Assembly: GCA_050743625.1 (NCBI GenBank)
Contig: JBOGED010000128.1
Location: forward strand, 1-13,300
DNA length: 13,300 nucleotides
Reading direction: 5' to 3'
Source: JBOGED01 sp050743625
GTDB taxonomy: Bacteria > Actinomycetota > Nitriliruptoria > Euzebyales > Egibacteraceae
Positions 1 to 7,628 of this stretch are shown piece after piece. The notes beneath the pieces were generated by a model. That model saw nothing but the letters and a program-made list of their open reading frames with translations, had not been told where the DNA came from and did no database searches. The first letter of the stretch is position 1. Each line of letters starts with the position of its first letter. Both the position numbers and the translations under genes were made by a program.

Positions 1-763
1 GGGCCGCGGCCCGCAGCCCGTCCTGGTCGCGGGCGATGGTGGCCAGCGCCTGCTCCTCGGCGCCGAACAGGACCACCTCGCGAAGCCCCTGGACCCGGTC
101 GGCCACGTCCGCGCTGATGGTCCCGAGCCGCTCGCGCAGCGCAGCGCCCTCGGCCGCGGCGCGCCGGCCCAGCACGTCGGGGACGAGGGCGTAGCACACC
201 AGGAAGGGGGCGAGGGCCACCGCCAGGGCCGGGTGGGCCACGCCGAGGCCGGCGAGTGCCCCTGCGGGGACGAGCACAGCCGCCGGGATGATCGGCAGGA
301 TGTGGGAGGTGAACATCTCCAGCCCGTCGATGTCCCCCATCGCGGTGGCGCCGACGTCCCCGGAGCGGCGCTCCAGCAGGTACGCCGACGCCAGCTCCTC
401 GAAGCGGGCGTAGAGCAGCTTGCGCAGGTCGCACTGCATGCCCCAGCTCGCCCGGTGGCAGGTCACCCACGACGCCACCCCCAGCGCGATCGTCGGCGGC
501 ACCAGGGCGAGCAGCAGCCACACGAGCTCCCGCACCTGGGATGCCGGCTCGCCGGTCACCGCGGACCCGACGGCCGCGGCGGCGGCGACGGCGCTGAGCA
601 CGGCCAGCGCGTGGGACGCGATGTCGACGAGCACGAACGCGACCAGCCAGCCCCGGTACGGCCGGATCTGGCCCATCAGCGGGCGTAACGAGGGCACCAG
701 CCGGGCGTAGGGGATGAACCGGCGGATCCGGTGTTTCCTCTGCGCGGTCGTCGGCGCCGTCAT
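1..763 (-). CDS. ABC half-transporter, membrane domain (partial, second of a pair)
   Basis: This open frame runs off the window start; about 254 N-terminal residues are visible. They show a short basic N-terminus (MTAPTTAQRKHRIRRF) and then hydrophobic segments typical of a type IV (exporter-fold) ABC transmembrane domain. The coupling-helix-like stretch LLERRSGDVGATAMGDIDGL and the later DRVQGLREVVLFGAEEQ region are characteristic of fused permease/ATPase proteins (MsbA/CydC/Irt-like). The ATPase domain must lie beyond the window. The ATG (761-763) overlaps the TGA of the preceding half-transporter in an ATGA arrangement, so the two are probably translationally coupled and form a heterodimer. 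Membrane location is expected. Family-level assignment is firm; the substrate is unknown, and siderophore or metal-chelate handling is inferred only from the operon. Confidence 0.85.
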   Translation of the reverse strand, partial: MTAPTTAQRKHRIRRFIPYARLVPSLRPLMGQIRPYRGWLVAFVLVDIASHALAVLSAVAAAAAVGSAVTGEPASQVRELVWLLLALVPPTIALGVASWVTCHRASWGMQCDLRKLLYARFEELASAYLLERRSGDVGATAMGDIDGLEMFTSHILPIIPAAVLVPAGALAGLGVAHPALAVALAPFLVCYALVPDVLGRRAAAEGAALRERLGTISADVADRVQGLREVVLFGAEEQALATIARDQDGLRAAA

Positions 764-2628
764 CGCAGCTCCTGGGCGCGGACCAGGCGGGCGTAGACGC
801 CGCCGGCCGCGAGGAGGTCGTCGTGCCTGCCGGCCTCGACCAGGCGGCCACGTTCGAGCACGAGGATCCGGTCGGCCCGGCGCACCGTGGAGAGGCGGTG
901 GGCGATCACCAGGGTGGTCCGCCCGCTCGCCAGCCGTTCCAGGGCCGCCTGGATGGCTGCCTCGGTGGCGACGTCGACCGCGGAGGTGGCCTCGTCCAGG
1001 ACCAGGATCAGGGCGTCCTTGAGCAGCGCGCGGGCGATGGCGAGCCGTTGGCGCTCACCGCCGGACAGCTTGAGGCCACGCTCCCCGATGACGGTGTCCA
1101 GGCCCTGCGGCAGCCGGGCGACCATCTCCCCGGCGGCGGCTGAGCGGCACGCCGCCAGCAACTGCTCGTCGCCGGCGTCGGCCCGGGCCAGGCGCAGGTT
1201 GTCCCGCACGCTGCCGTGGAACAGGTAGGTGTCCTGGGAGACCACGGCCAGGTGGCGTCGCAGGTCGGCCCGCCGCAGCCGTCGGGCGTCGATCCCGCCG
1301 ACCCGCACCTGCCCTTCCTGCGGGTCGAAGACGCGCAGGACCAGGGCTGCGGTGGTGGACTTGCCCGCACCGGACCGGCCGACGAGGGCGACGACCTGGC
1401 CGGCCTGCACGGTGAACGACAGCTGCGCCACCGCGGGCGGCCGTCCCCGGCTGTAAGCGAAAGTGACCCCCTCGAAGGCGATGGCCTCCCTGGTCGGCGC
1501 GGGCGGCAGGGCCTCCGGGTCGGGCGATGGTCGGTACCGACCATCAGCCGCCAGCGTGCGGGACGACAAGTCCGGCGGGTCGTCGACCTCGACCGTGGCG
1601 TCGAGCACCGCGAAGGCCTGGGTGGCCGCCTGCATGCCCGCGACCGAGAAGTGCAGCGCCTGCTGCAGCTCCTGGGCCGGGCGGAAGCATTCCCCAGCGA
1701 GCATCAGGATGACCAGCAGTCCTGAGGCCGACAGGTGGCCATCGGCCACCCGCAACGCACCGATCCCGATCGCCAGCGCCGACCCGCCGACGGCGGCGAA
1801 GACCATGATGCCGCCTTGGATCGACTCCGCGACATCGACACGCCACGCTCCGTCGCGCACCCCGTCGGCCCGGCGGCCGAGCTCGGCGCCGCGGCGGGCG
1901 CCGGCGCCGAAGGCCTTGAGCGTGCCCATGCCCTGCAGGTTGTCGACGTACTCCGCCGCGAGCGACTGATAATCTCGGCTCCAGAACGCCAGCCGGGTGC
2001 CCTGCAGCCGGACCACCAGCGCGGGGCCGAACACCAGCATGCCCACGGCCCCGGCGACCACGAGGCCGGTCGGCAGGTCGATCACCAGGACCGCGGCGAT
2101 GACCGCGACGGCGGTGATGCCCGAGACTGCGAGCTGGGACAGGAAGCGGCGGAAGTAGGAGTCGAGGCCGTCCACGCCGCTGACCAGCAGCGAGGTGATC
2201 GAGCCGCTGCGGCGACGCGCGACCCACGCCGGTCCCAGCTCCAACAGCCTGGCGTAGAGCCGCAGCCGCAAGGCGGTGGTGGTCTCCACGGCCGCCGCGG
2301 CCGTGGCCGCCTCGAGGGCCGCCGTGAGCGCCAACTGGGCGCCGGTCAGCACCGCGAGGCAGACCAACACGACGGCCACACCGCCGCCGGGCCCGCCGAC
2401 GATGACCCGGCGCAGGACCTCGGCCACCAGCACGGCCTGCGCGACATGCAGCGCCGAGGTCCCCAACCCGAGCGCCACCGACCAGCCCAGCGCGCGGCGG
2501 TCCGCGGCAGCCAGCCGCGCCAACCGGGCGTCGAACACCTTCATGCGGGACGCGCCCGCCTCCAGGGTCAGCGCCGATGGGTCGGAGCCTGGCGCCGCGT
2601 CAAGCGTGCTCTCGGTCTCCATCCGCAT
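760..2628 (-). CDS. ABC half-transporter with fused permease and ATPase domains
   Basis: A complete 622-residue fused ABC protein. The transmembrane domain spans about residues 45-340 and the nucleotide-binding domain about 382-620. Visible motifs are Walker A GRSGAGKST (417-425), Q-loop SQDTYLF (464-470), signature LSGGERQ (521-527), Walker B ILVLDEA (541-547) and H-loop His577, all intact, so it should be ATPase-active. The annotated ATG at 2628 is almost on top of the AGAAGGG ribosome site; the second in-frame ATG (2620-2622) has 6-nt spacing and is the likelier start. It begins 9 bases after the upstream ATPase stop and overlaps the next half-transporter by ATGA. The linker between the domains (about 354-372) contains residues encoded by a 20-bp palindrome also found in the permease gene. 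It could act like IrtAB (inner-membrane siderophore import) or as an exporter; the sequence does not decide. Confidence 0.93.
   Translation of the reverse strand: MRMETESTLDAAPGSDPSALTLEAGASRMKVFDARLARLAAADRRALGWSVALGLGTSALHVAQAVLVAEVLRRVIVGGPGGGVAVVLVCLAVLTGAQLALTAALEAATAAAAVETTTALRLRLYARLLELGPAWVARRRSGSITSLLVSGVDGLDSYFRRFLSQLAVSGITAVAVIAAVLVIDLPTGLVVAGAVGMLVFGPALVVRLQGTRLAFWSRDYQSLAAEYVDNLQGMGTLKAFGAGARRGAELGRRADGVRDGAWRVDVAESIQGGIMVFAAVGGSALAIGIGALRVADGHLSASGLLVILMLAGECFRPAQELQQALHFSVAGMQAATQAFAVLDATVEVDDPPDLSSRTLAADGRYRPSPDPEALPPAPTREAIAFEGVTFAYSRGRPPAVAQLSFTVQAGQVVALVGRSGAGKSTTAALVLRVFDPQEGQVRVGGIDARRLRRADLRRHLAVVSQDTYLFHGSVRDNLRLARADAGDEQLLAACRSAAAGEMVARLPQGLDTVIGERGLKLSGGERQRLAIARALLKDALILVLDEATSAVDVATEAAIQAALERLASGRTTLVIAHRLSTVRRADRILVLERGRLVEAGRHDDLLAAGGVYARLVRAQELR
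1526..1572. repeat. Palindromic repeat, copy 1 (in ABC half-transporter linker)
   Basis: Positions 1526-1545 read GATGGTCGGTACCGACCATC, a perfect 20-bp palindrome. The adjoining bases to about 1572 (AGCCG, three variable bases, then GCGTGCGGGACGAC) match the flank of the copy at 3667 with one indel. On the minus strand it encodes ADGRYRPS in the loose linker of the half-transporter. This is a different reading frame from copy 2. Confidence 0.85.
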
Positions 2629-2637
2629 CCCTTCTGG

Positions 2638-3474
<837 letters not shown>

Positions 3475-3484
3475 ACGGGGGTCC

Positions 3485-4588
3485 TCATAGGGCGGTCCTA
3501 CCGCGCTGGCCCATGCCGTGCATCAGCCACAGGAACGCCGGGCCGCCCACGATGGAGGTCAGGACGCCGACGGGCAACTCGCCTGGAGCGACGACCGTGC
3601 GGCACGCCAGGTCGACCACCACCAGGAACGTGGCGCCCACCAGCGCGGACCCGACGAGCACCCGCCGATGGTCGGTACCGACCATCAGCCGTACGGCGTG
3701 CGGGACGACGAGCCCGACGAACCCGATCCCCCCCGACAGCGCCACCAGCACCGCCACCACCAGCGAGGACAGCACGAACAGCCGCCGCCGCATCCGTTCC
3801 ACCTCGATCCCGAGGCTGGCCGCCGTCTCATCGCCCATCACCAGGCCGTTGAGCTGACGGGCCCATCCCATCAGGACCACCAGCCCGATCACGACCACGG
3901 CGGCCGGCAGGCCCAGATCTTCCCAGTCGGCCCCAGCGAGGCTGCCGGCGAGCCAGAACAACGCCGCCCGCAGCTCGTTCTGCTCAGCGCTGAGGACAAC
4001 CCAGCTCGTGAGCCCCGACATGACGTACCCGACCGCGACACCGGCCAGGATCAGTCGCAGTGGCGCCATCGTGCCGCCGCGCCGGGCCATCGCATACACC
4101 AGCACGAACGTCCCCAGCGCCCCCACGAAGGCGCCGGCGCTGACCGACGCGATGCCGCCGAAGGAGACCCCGGCGACGATGACCAGCACCGCACCCAGGC
4201 CGGCGCCGGAGGAGATCCCCAGCAGGTACGGGTCGGCCAGCGGGTTGCGCACCAGCGCCTGCATGACCACACCCACCACCCCCAGACCCGCCCCGACCAG
4301 CGCCGAGAGCACGACCCGGGGTGAGCGGATCACCCACACGATCGAGTCCTGCACCTCGGTCCACGAGTACGGGACATCCAGGCCGGTGAGGTGCCCTCCC
4401 ACGACCCGCCACACCGTGCCCGGCGGGATCGACACCGGCCCCAGGCTCACCGCCAACGTCATCGCCGCCACCAGCGCAACCGCCCAGACCACGACGAAGA
4501 GCAGGTACCCCGACAACCGCGCCCGGGTCTCCTGGGGCGCTTTCGATCCCGTGGCGGGATCCTCGACCAGACCACCATGCCGGCTCAA
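3485..4588 (-). CDS. Metal-chelate ABC importer permease (FecCD/BtuC family)
   Basis: A 367-residue polytopic membrane protein with FecCD hallmarks: SPRVVLSALVGAGLGVVG (89-106), the block QALVRNPLADPYLLGISSG (110-128), GGIGFVGLVVPHAVRLMVG (286-304) followed by TDHRR, and the C-terminal ELPVGVLTSIVGGPAFLWLM (337-356). About 9-10 membrane segments are expected. The start is a TTG (4586-4588) overlapping the TGA of the solute-binding protein gene (TTGA). No in-frame ATG is nearby, so coupling is likely and the cytoplasmic N-terminal tail of about 27 residues is somewhat long. Part of the conserved VPHAVRLMVGTDHR segment is encoded by a perfect 20-bp palindrome shared with the downstream half-transporter gene. 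Family assignment is secure; the transported ligand is not known. Confidence 0.94.
   Translation of the reverse strand: MSRHGGLVEDPATGSKAPQETRARLSGYLLFVVVWAVALVAAMTLAVSLGPVSIPPGTVWRVVGGHLTGLDVPYSWTEVQDSIVWVIRSPRVVLSALVGAGLGVVGVVMQALVRNPLADPYLLGISSGAGLGAVLVIVAGVSFGGIASVSAGAFVGALGTFVLVYAMARRGGTMAPLRLILAGVAVGYVMSGLTSWVVLSAEQNELRAALFWLAGSLAGADWEDLGLPAAVVVIGLVVLMGWARQLNGLVMGDETAASLGIEVERMRRRLFVLSSLVVAVLVALSGGIGFVGLVVPHAVRLMVGTDHRRVLVGSALVGATFLVVVDLACRTVVAPGELPVGVLTSIVGGPAFLWLMHGMGQRGRTAL
3667..3713. repeat. Palindromic repeat, copy 2 (in permease gene)
   Basis: Positions 3667-3686 repeat the perfect 20-bp palindrome GATGGTCGGTACCGACCATC. The flank to about 3713 is near-identical to copy 1 (AGCCG, then TACG, then GCGTGCGGGACGAC). 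Here it encodes family-conserved permease residues (RLMVGTDHR), so this copy is probably the ancestral one. Confidence 0.85.
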
Positions 4589-5679
4589 TCGAACAACTCC
4601 GGGTGCAGGCCGCGCGCCATGGCCTCCAGCGCCGGCAGGGTGGCCAGGTTGTATGCCCCGAACAGGCCGTCGGCGTTGACATAGAAGATGCGGTCGTTCT
4701 TCACGGCAGGGATCGACGCGGCTGGCGCGAAGGCGAGGAACTCACTGCGGCCCTCGTCGTAATACGCCTTGTTGCCGTCCGGGTCCTTGCCGAAGTCGTA
4801 CAGGCCGATGTACTCCGGCGCCTTGGCGGCGATCACCTCCCAGGAAGTCGGCCCACCGATGCCCCCCTCGTTCGCGAAGATGCTCGTCCCACCGGCCTGC
4901 GCGACCAACGCCGTCGTCAGACTGTCCGCGCCCTGGAAGTACGGCGGGTCGGTGAAACTCTCGTCGCCGTAGTACGCCGCCAGGTAGACGCTCGGGCGCT
5001 CGGTCACCCCTTCCAACTTCTTGGCGAGCGCATCGTGGCCGGCCTTGAGCTCATTGAACAGCGCGATCGCCTTCTCCTCGGCGCCGAACACCCGGCCGAG
5101 ATCCAGGATGTCGGCGTAGAAGTCGTCCGCGGTCGGGATCGTCTTCTCGTCGCAGCTGCTTGACTTCATGAGGAAGGACACGACGCCGTCGGCCTCGTAC
5201 TCGGCCTGTGAGGGTATGGCCTCGTCCCTGGTGAACAGGTCGTAGCCGCCGAGGACGAAGTCGGGGTCGATCACGGCCAGGACCTCCGCCGAGGCCTGTG
5301 CGAACGGGTCCTCCCTGGGCGCGAGCGAGGGGAGGTCCTTGATCCTGTCGAACAGGTCCTGGGGCACGTTTCCCGGTTGCACGGGGACCGCCAAGCCCGC
5401 GAGCCGGTCGGCGGCGCCCAACTTGTCGAGCAGTTCGGCCTCAGGCGGGCCGGAGACCAGCACCCGCTTGAGCGGCGAGGCGACCGTCGAGGTGAACCCG
5501 TCGCAGCTGGTGAGCGTCACCGGCGTGAAGGCGCTCGAGCTGGCGTCAGGGCTGGCCTCCTGCGCCGAAGCGGAGCGTCCGACCCCACCGCCGCCGCAGC
5601 CCGCCAGGAGGGCGGTCGCGAGCATCAGCACCACAGCGACCCGCCGTGAACCCGTAAACCTCACCAATGCTGGCATCAT
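4585..5679 (-). CDS. Solute-binding lipoprotein of the metal-chelate importer (FecB/TroA-like)
   Basis: A 364-residue secreted binding protein. The N-terminus has a basic patch, a hydrophobic core (VAVVLMLATALLAG) and a lipobox LLAGC with Cys28. A Gly/Ser/Ala-rich linker to about residue 50 follows, then a class III binding-protein fold (about 53-363). The VASPLKRVLVSGPPEAELLDKL region resembles the first strand and helix of FecB/BtuF-like domains, and the long central helix falls near FYADILDLGRVFGAEEKAIAL. It should be anchored outside the membrane and feed the FecCD permease encoded next, whose TTG start overlaps its stop. ATG codons at 5679 and 5676 are both possible, with AAGG about 9 bases upstream. 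Two cysteines (SCDGF near residue 59; SSSCDEK) are visible besides the lipobox one. The ligand is not identifiable. Confidence 0.9.
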   Translation of the reverse strand: MMPALVRFTGSRRVAVVLMLATALLAGCGGGGVGRSASAQEASPDASSSAFTPVTLTSCDGFTSTVASPLKRVLVSGPPEAELLDKLGAADRLAGLAVPVQPGNVPQDLFDRIKDLPSLAPREDPFAQASAEVLAVIDPDFVLGGYDLFTRDEAIPSQAEYEADGVVSFLMKSSSCDEKTIPTADDFYADILDLGRVFGAEEKAIALFNELKAGHDALAKKLEGVTERPSVYLAAYYGDESFTDPPYFQGADSLTTALVAQAGGTSIFANEGGIGGPTSWEVIAAKAPEYIGLYDFGKDPDGNKAYYDEGRSEFLAFAPAASIPAVKNDRIFYVNADGLFGAYNLATLPALEAMARGLHPELFD

Positions 5680-5684
5680 CGTCA

Positions 5685-5726
5685 GCGCCTTCGCCCGCTT
5701 GCCTTCGCCCGCGACGCTTCACCCGC
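5685..5726 (-). repeat. Three tandem 14-bp repeats in the leader of the importer operon
   Basis: Read on the minus strand, three consecutive units occur: GCGGGTGAAGCGTC (5713-5726), GCGGGCGAAGGCAA (5699-5712) and GCGGGCGAAGGCGC (5685-5698). They end 5 bases before the first ATG of the solute-binding protein gene. Each unit contains a GAAGg ribosome-site-like core. They may be a regulator-binding array or a duplicated leader segment. Further upstream (5727-5944) I see no convincing promoter beyond a weak CTATAG at 5737-5742, and no recognisable riboswitch core. Confidence 0.6.
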
Positions 5727-5944
5727 GACTCGTTCGCTATAGGGGTGGCGGCGACGGCGGCGAGAGTTCCCTGCCGGAGGAGAAACGCCCACCCAACCGG
5801 CCTGCGGGCGCCGTGTGTGGGACGTACCGGGCGCCAAGGCTGAGCGACGCCGAAGCCGATCCGCTGACCGGCCCTCGCCGACTGCTGTTGGAGACGTCTA
5901 CCCTCACCCCGACGGAGCAGGACCCATGTCGGAGAAAGTGTGGG

Positions 5945-6195
5945 CTACGCGTTCGAACCAATGGCGTGATCTGCGCGAGACGCGAGGACGATGAGGTTGT
6001 CCTCGCAGGAGCGGGCGGACCGGTCGAACCGGCCGCCGCAGGTGATCAGCCGCAGCGTCGGCTCGTGGTGCGTCCGTACATCGCGCCGGTGGGGAAAGCC
6101 TTCTTCGGGTGCCGCTCGACCCGTTCGACGGTGAACGCGACGTCGCTCCCGTCGGCGCGGTCCCGGTCGACAGCAGCGGCAGCCAGGCTTAGTGG
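5945..6195 (-). pseudogene. Sortase (class E/F-like) C-terminal remnant, frameshifted
   Basis: The C-terminal half of a sortase is split over two frames. The first frame reads VDRDRADGSDVAFTVERVER and then HPKKAFPTGAMYG (to about 6073). The second reads EPTLRLITCGGRFDRSARSC and then EDNLIVLA (about 6064 to 5978), with the catalytic-type cysteine in LITCGG (codon 6038-6040). One base is missing, or two are extra, between MYG and EPTL near 6066-6075. The N-terminal half, including the catalytic His in the AGH motif, is absent: similarity stops near 6195. In the family this enzyme cleaves sorting signals and joins proteins at the cell surface; this copy cannot do so. It lies upstream of the importer operon on the same strand. 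It differs from the sortase remnant at the window end, with which it overlaps in the family alignment. Confidence 0.8.
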
Positions 6196-6353
6196 GCCCC
6201 TTCCGTAAATCCGTTGGTATTCGGGCGACCATCCCACGCCCGGCGCTCGCGGCGTTGCGCCTCGCTTAGAACGTGTTTGAGAACGTCGGTGAGGTCCCAG
6301 CGGCTCGATTTCGCTGGCTCGTGTGCAGACTCGGCTGGCCACTCGTCCAGCTC

Positions 6354-6385
6354 GCAACTTTCCTTCGCATGCGAAGGAAAGTTGC
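6354..6385. repeat. 32-bp perfect palindrome (hairpin repeat, copy 1)
   Basis: The half-site GCAACTTTCCTTCGCA (6354-6369) is followed immediately by its exact reverse complement (6370-6385). A related copy begins 62 bp downstream at 6416. It looks like a REP-like or mobile-element-end hairpin rather than a terminator, since there is no T-run and no gene ends here. Confidence 0.9.
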
Positions 6386-6415
6386 TGTTCAACTGCGTTG
6401 TCGGTTCGCCAGACG

Positions 6416-6447
6416 GCAACTTTCCTCCGGATTCGGAGGAAAGCATC
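6416..6447. repeat. Related imperfect hairpin repeat (copy 2)
   Basis: Aligned without gaps to the palindrome at 6354, 25 of 32 positions are identical. The core CTTTCCTCCG (6420-6429) pairs exactly with CGGAGGAAAG (6434-6443) across a 4-base loop. One inner pair differs from copy 1 on both sides (T-A in copy 1, C-G here), so pairing is kept; the outer four bases no longer pair. Confidence 0.85.
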
Positions 6448-6607
6448 CATGGGCCTGGCGGCCTACCCGTTGACGGATGAAAAATCGCCGCGGCCGAGCG
6501 CTGCGGCGCTGCGACTATTTTGTAGTTCGCTCCTTTGGTCTATTTTCATCCCAGTTGCAGTCGAGCACCGAAGGCCCAAGAACTCCGACCCTGTGCGCGG
6601 CGCGGCG

Positions 6608-6800
6608 CTATCCCGTGGTCGTTGGGGTGCCCGGCTCCAGCCTTCGCGCCGCAGCCATTCGTCCGGCGGGTAGCTCGGGCGCGACGGGCCAACGAGGTGG
6701 CCACCGAGTACAGGCCGACGCCGTCCGGCAAGCCCTATTGTCCAGCCACGTGGACACCGGCGAACGCGGCGCCCTCGACCTGCGGCGCATCATCGCGTCG
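6608..6800 (-). pseudogene. Decayed, internally deleted copy of the thioredoxin-like gene at 10243-10887
   Basis: Three blocks match the intact gene in the same order and orientation. Block 1: 6607-6634 matches 10242-10269 with one mismatch and includes the same TAG stop and PGTPTTTG end. Block 2: 6634-6673 is identical over 40 bases to 10432-10471, with weaker similarity continuing to about 6735 (LPDGVGLYSVATS against LPEGVELYSVVTS). Block 3: about 6760-6790 matches the region near 10655-10680 (VEGAAF). The CPHC active site is missing, and the first joint deletes 163 bases, breaking the frame. It cannot encode a working protein. It lies just downstream of the HepT remnant, about 3.6 kb from the intact copy. 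Confidence 0.82.
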
Positions 6801-6817
6801 TCGGAGGCTGCACGGAA

Positions 6818-7173
6818 TCAGCCGTCCGCGTCTTCCAGGAGTGTGCGCAAGACTGCCCGGAGCGGCGGCAGCTTGTCGACCGTTGCGCGCTACACAAGGC
6901 GTCGTCCACGACCGCGTAACCGTGCGCCAGTATGTTACGGAAACCGACGATGTCGCCGAGTTCCGGGACGCGTCCGGCGAGCTCGGCGTCGACCTTGGCC
7001 AACTGGTTGAGCGCTTCGCCGACGATCTCGAGCTGACGCTCGACTCCGGAACGTAGTAGAACGTAGTAGGTCGTCGCTCTCGTAGTCGGGAAGGTCTTGT
7101 TGTGAGTGAACTTGGCGACCAGGTCGGCCGCGTGCAGCGCGTCCCAGAGGTAGGTGCGCGGGTCACGCCGCAT
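6818..7173 (-). pseudogene. hepT: HepT-type toxin (DUF86/HEPN RNase), frameshifted
   Basis: The protein begins MRRDPRTYLWDALHAADLVA and carries LRSGVERQLEIVGEALNQLA. It then has the HEPN RNase motif RNILAHGY (79-86), an exact R-x4-H-x-Y, whose Tyr is the residue modified by the partner antitoxin in MntA-HepT systems. Damage is visible in two places. Residues about 30-40 are out of frame because one base is lost near FP and later compensated by a 10-bp tandem duplication (7050-7069). After DDAL (about residue 93) another indel near 6881-6897 throws off the C-terminal helix, whose original frame (VDKLPPLRAVLRTLLEDADG) ends at the TGA at 6818-6820. The start ATG overlaps the end of mntA by 11 bases. 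The catalytic motif is still in frame with the start, so residual activity cannot be excluded, but the scrambled loop and lost C-terminus argue for a pseudogene. Confidence 0.82.
7050..7069. repeat. 10-bp perfect tandem duplication inside hepT
   Basis: AACGTAGTAG occurs twice in a row (7050-7059, 7060-7069). On the minus strand this duplicates CTACTACGTT, shifting the frame by one, which happens to compensate an upstream single-base loss in the same gene. Confidence 0.9.
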
Positions 7174-7470
7174 AGATCGGCTCGCGGGTCGCCTGTACTT
7201 GCCGGCGGAAGTAAGGGTTGCGGATGGCGCGCGCGCTGACCACGTCAACCTGTCGGCCGAGGATCCGCTCCAGACCCTCCTTCAGCCTGAAGTAGGTGTC
7301 GAACGATCCCGCGGACCCGGTGTCGAAGTCTACGAGGACATCGACATCGCTGACCTCTCGCTGTCAAACTCGTCGGCTACCGCAGACCCGAACACGTCGA
7401 GACGCCGGATGCCGAACTCCTTGCAGAGTGCCCCGATCTCCGCTCTCTTGCTCTCGATGATCGGATGCAT
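7163..7470 (-). pseudogene. mntA: MntA-type nucleotidyltransferase antitoxin, frameshifted
   Basis: The ATG at 7468-7470 has a near-perfect GGAGGTGA ribosome site (7475-7482). The protein reads MHPIIESKRAEIGALCKEFG then IRRLDVFGSAVADEFDSERS. At about 7351-7358 the frame breaks and the literal reading hits TAG within a few codons. In the shifted frame it continues DVDVLVDFDTGSAGSFDTYF, RLKEGLERILGRQVDVVSAR and AIRNPYFRRQ to a TGA at 7163-7165. The rebuilt FGS...DVDVLVDF segment is the minimal nucleotidyltransferase GSx(10-11)DxD motif. In the family, MntA AMPylates the HepT tyrosine and neutralises it. The span is 2 bases over a multiple of three, fitting one indel. It overlaps hepT by 11 bases, the expected two-gene toxin-antitoxin layout. 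A sequencing error would be the main alternative to genuine inactivation. Confidence 0.85.
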
Positions 7471-7489
7471 GGCGTCACCTCCGAGAGGA

Positions 7490-7510
7490 TTGTGCCGCGA
7501 ATCTGCACAA
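7490..7510. promoter_or_regulatory. Candidate operator of the mntA-hepT pair
   Basis: TTGTGC (7490-7495) and GCACAA (7505-7510) form a perfect 6-bp inverted repeat with a 9-bp spacer, centred about 30 bases upstream of the mntA ATG. This spacing and position suit a dimeric repressor or autoregulation site; no binding protein can be named. Confidence 0.45.
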
Positions 7511-7586
7511 CGCGCCGGTCGTCATATGGACGAGCCAGTCGACACTGTAATGATCGCGGCGCACGCGGCAGGTTTGGCCACGGCGC

Positions 7587-7628
7587 CGCGTGCACACGCA
7601 CGCGTCGTCGGCGGGCGTATACGCCCGC
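7587..7628. repeat. Two adjacent strong hairpins
   Basis: The first (7587-7604) has stem CGCGTGC, loop ACAC, stem GCACGCG. The second (7611-7628) is a perfect 18-bp palindrome with half-site GCGGGCGTA. They sit 6 bp apart, upstream of the mntA operon and before the coding-like stretch. Neither has a T-run, so a simple terminator is not obvious. Confidence 0.7.

Larger units (their letters stand above)
6196..6607. other. Intergenic stretch without a supportable gene
   Basis: No frame here resembles a known protein, and codon composition looks non-coding. It holds the two related hairpin repeats described separately (6354-6385 and 6416-6447), a direct repeat GAACGT (about 6270-6290), and a comparatively AT-rich patch near 6510-6560. 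It probably represents junk between decayed genes. Confidence 0.5.

Noticed and set aside
5680..5944. Possible cobalamin riboswitch upstream of the BtuCDF-like operon
   Set aside because: The minus-strand leader lacks the conserved core elements of that riboswitch; isolated GGTG and GGGAA strings are expected in GC-rich DNA.
5945..5965. tRNA T-arm-like GGTTCGAAC on the minus strand
   Set aside because: No flanking T-stem, anticodon arm or acceptor stem; it is the tail of the sortase remnant.
6260..6300. AGAACGTGTTTGAGAAC resembling an insertion-sequence end
   Set aside because: No partner inverted end, target duplication or transposase in reach; similarity to IS5-type ends is from memory and weak.
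6354..6447. CRISPR-like repeats
   Set aside because: Only two copies, each itself palindromic, with no further units or cas genes.
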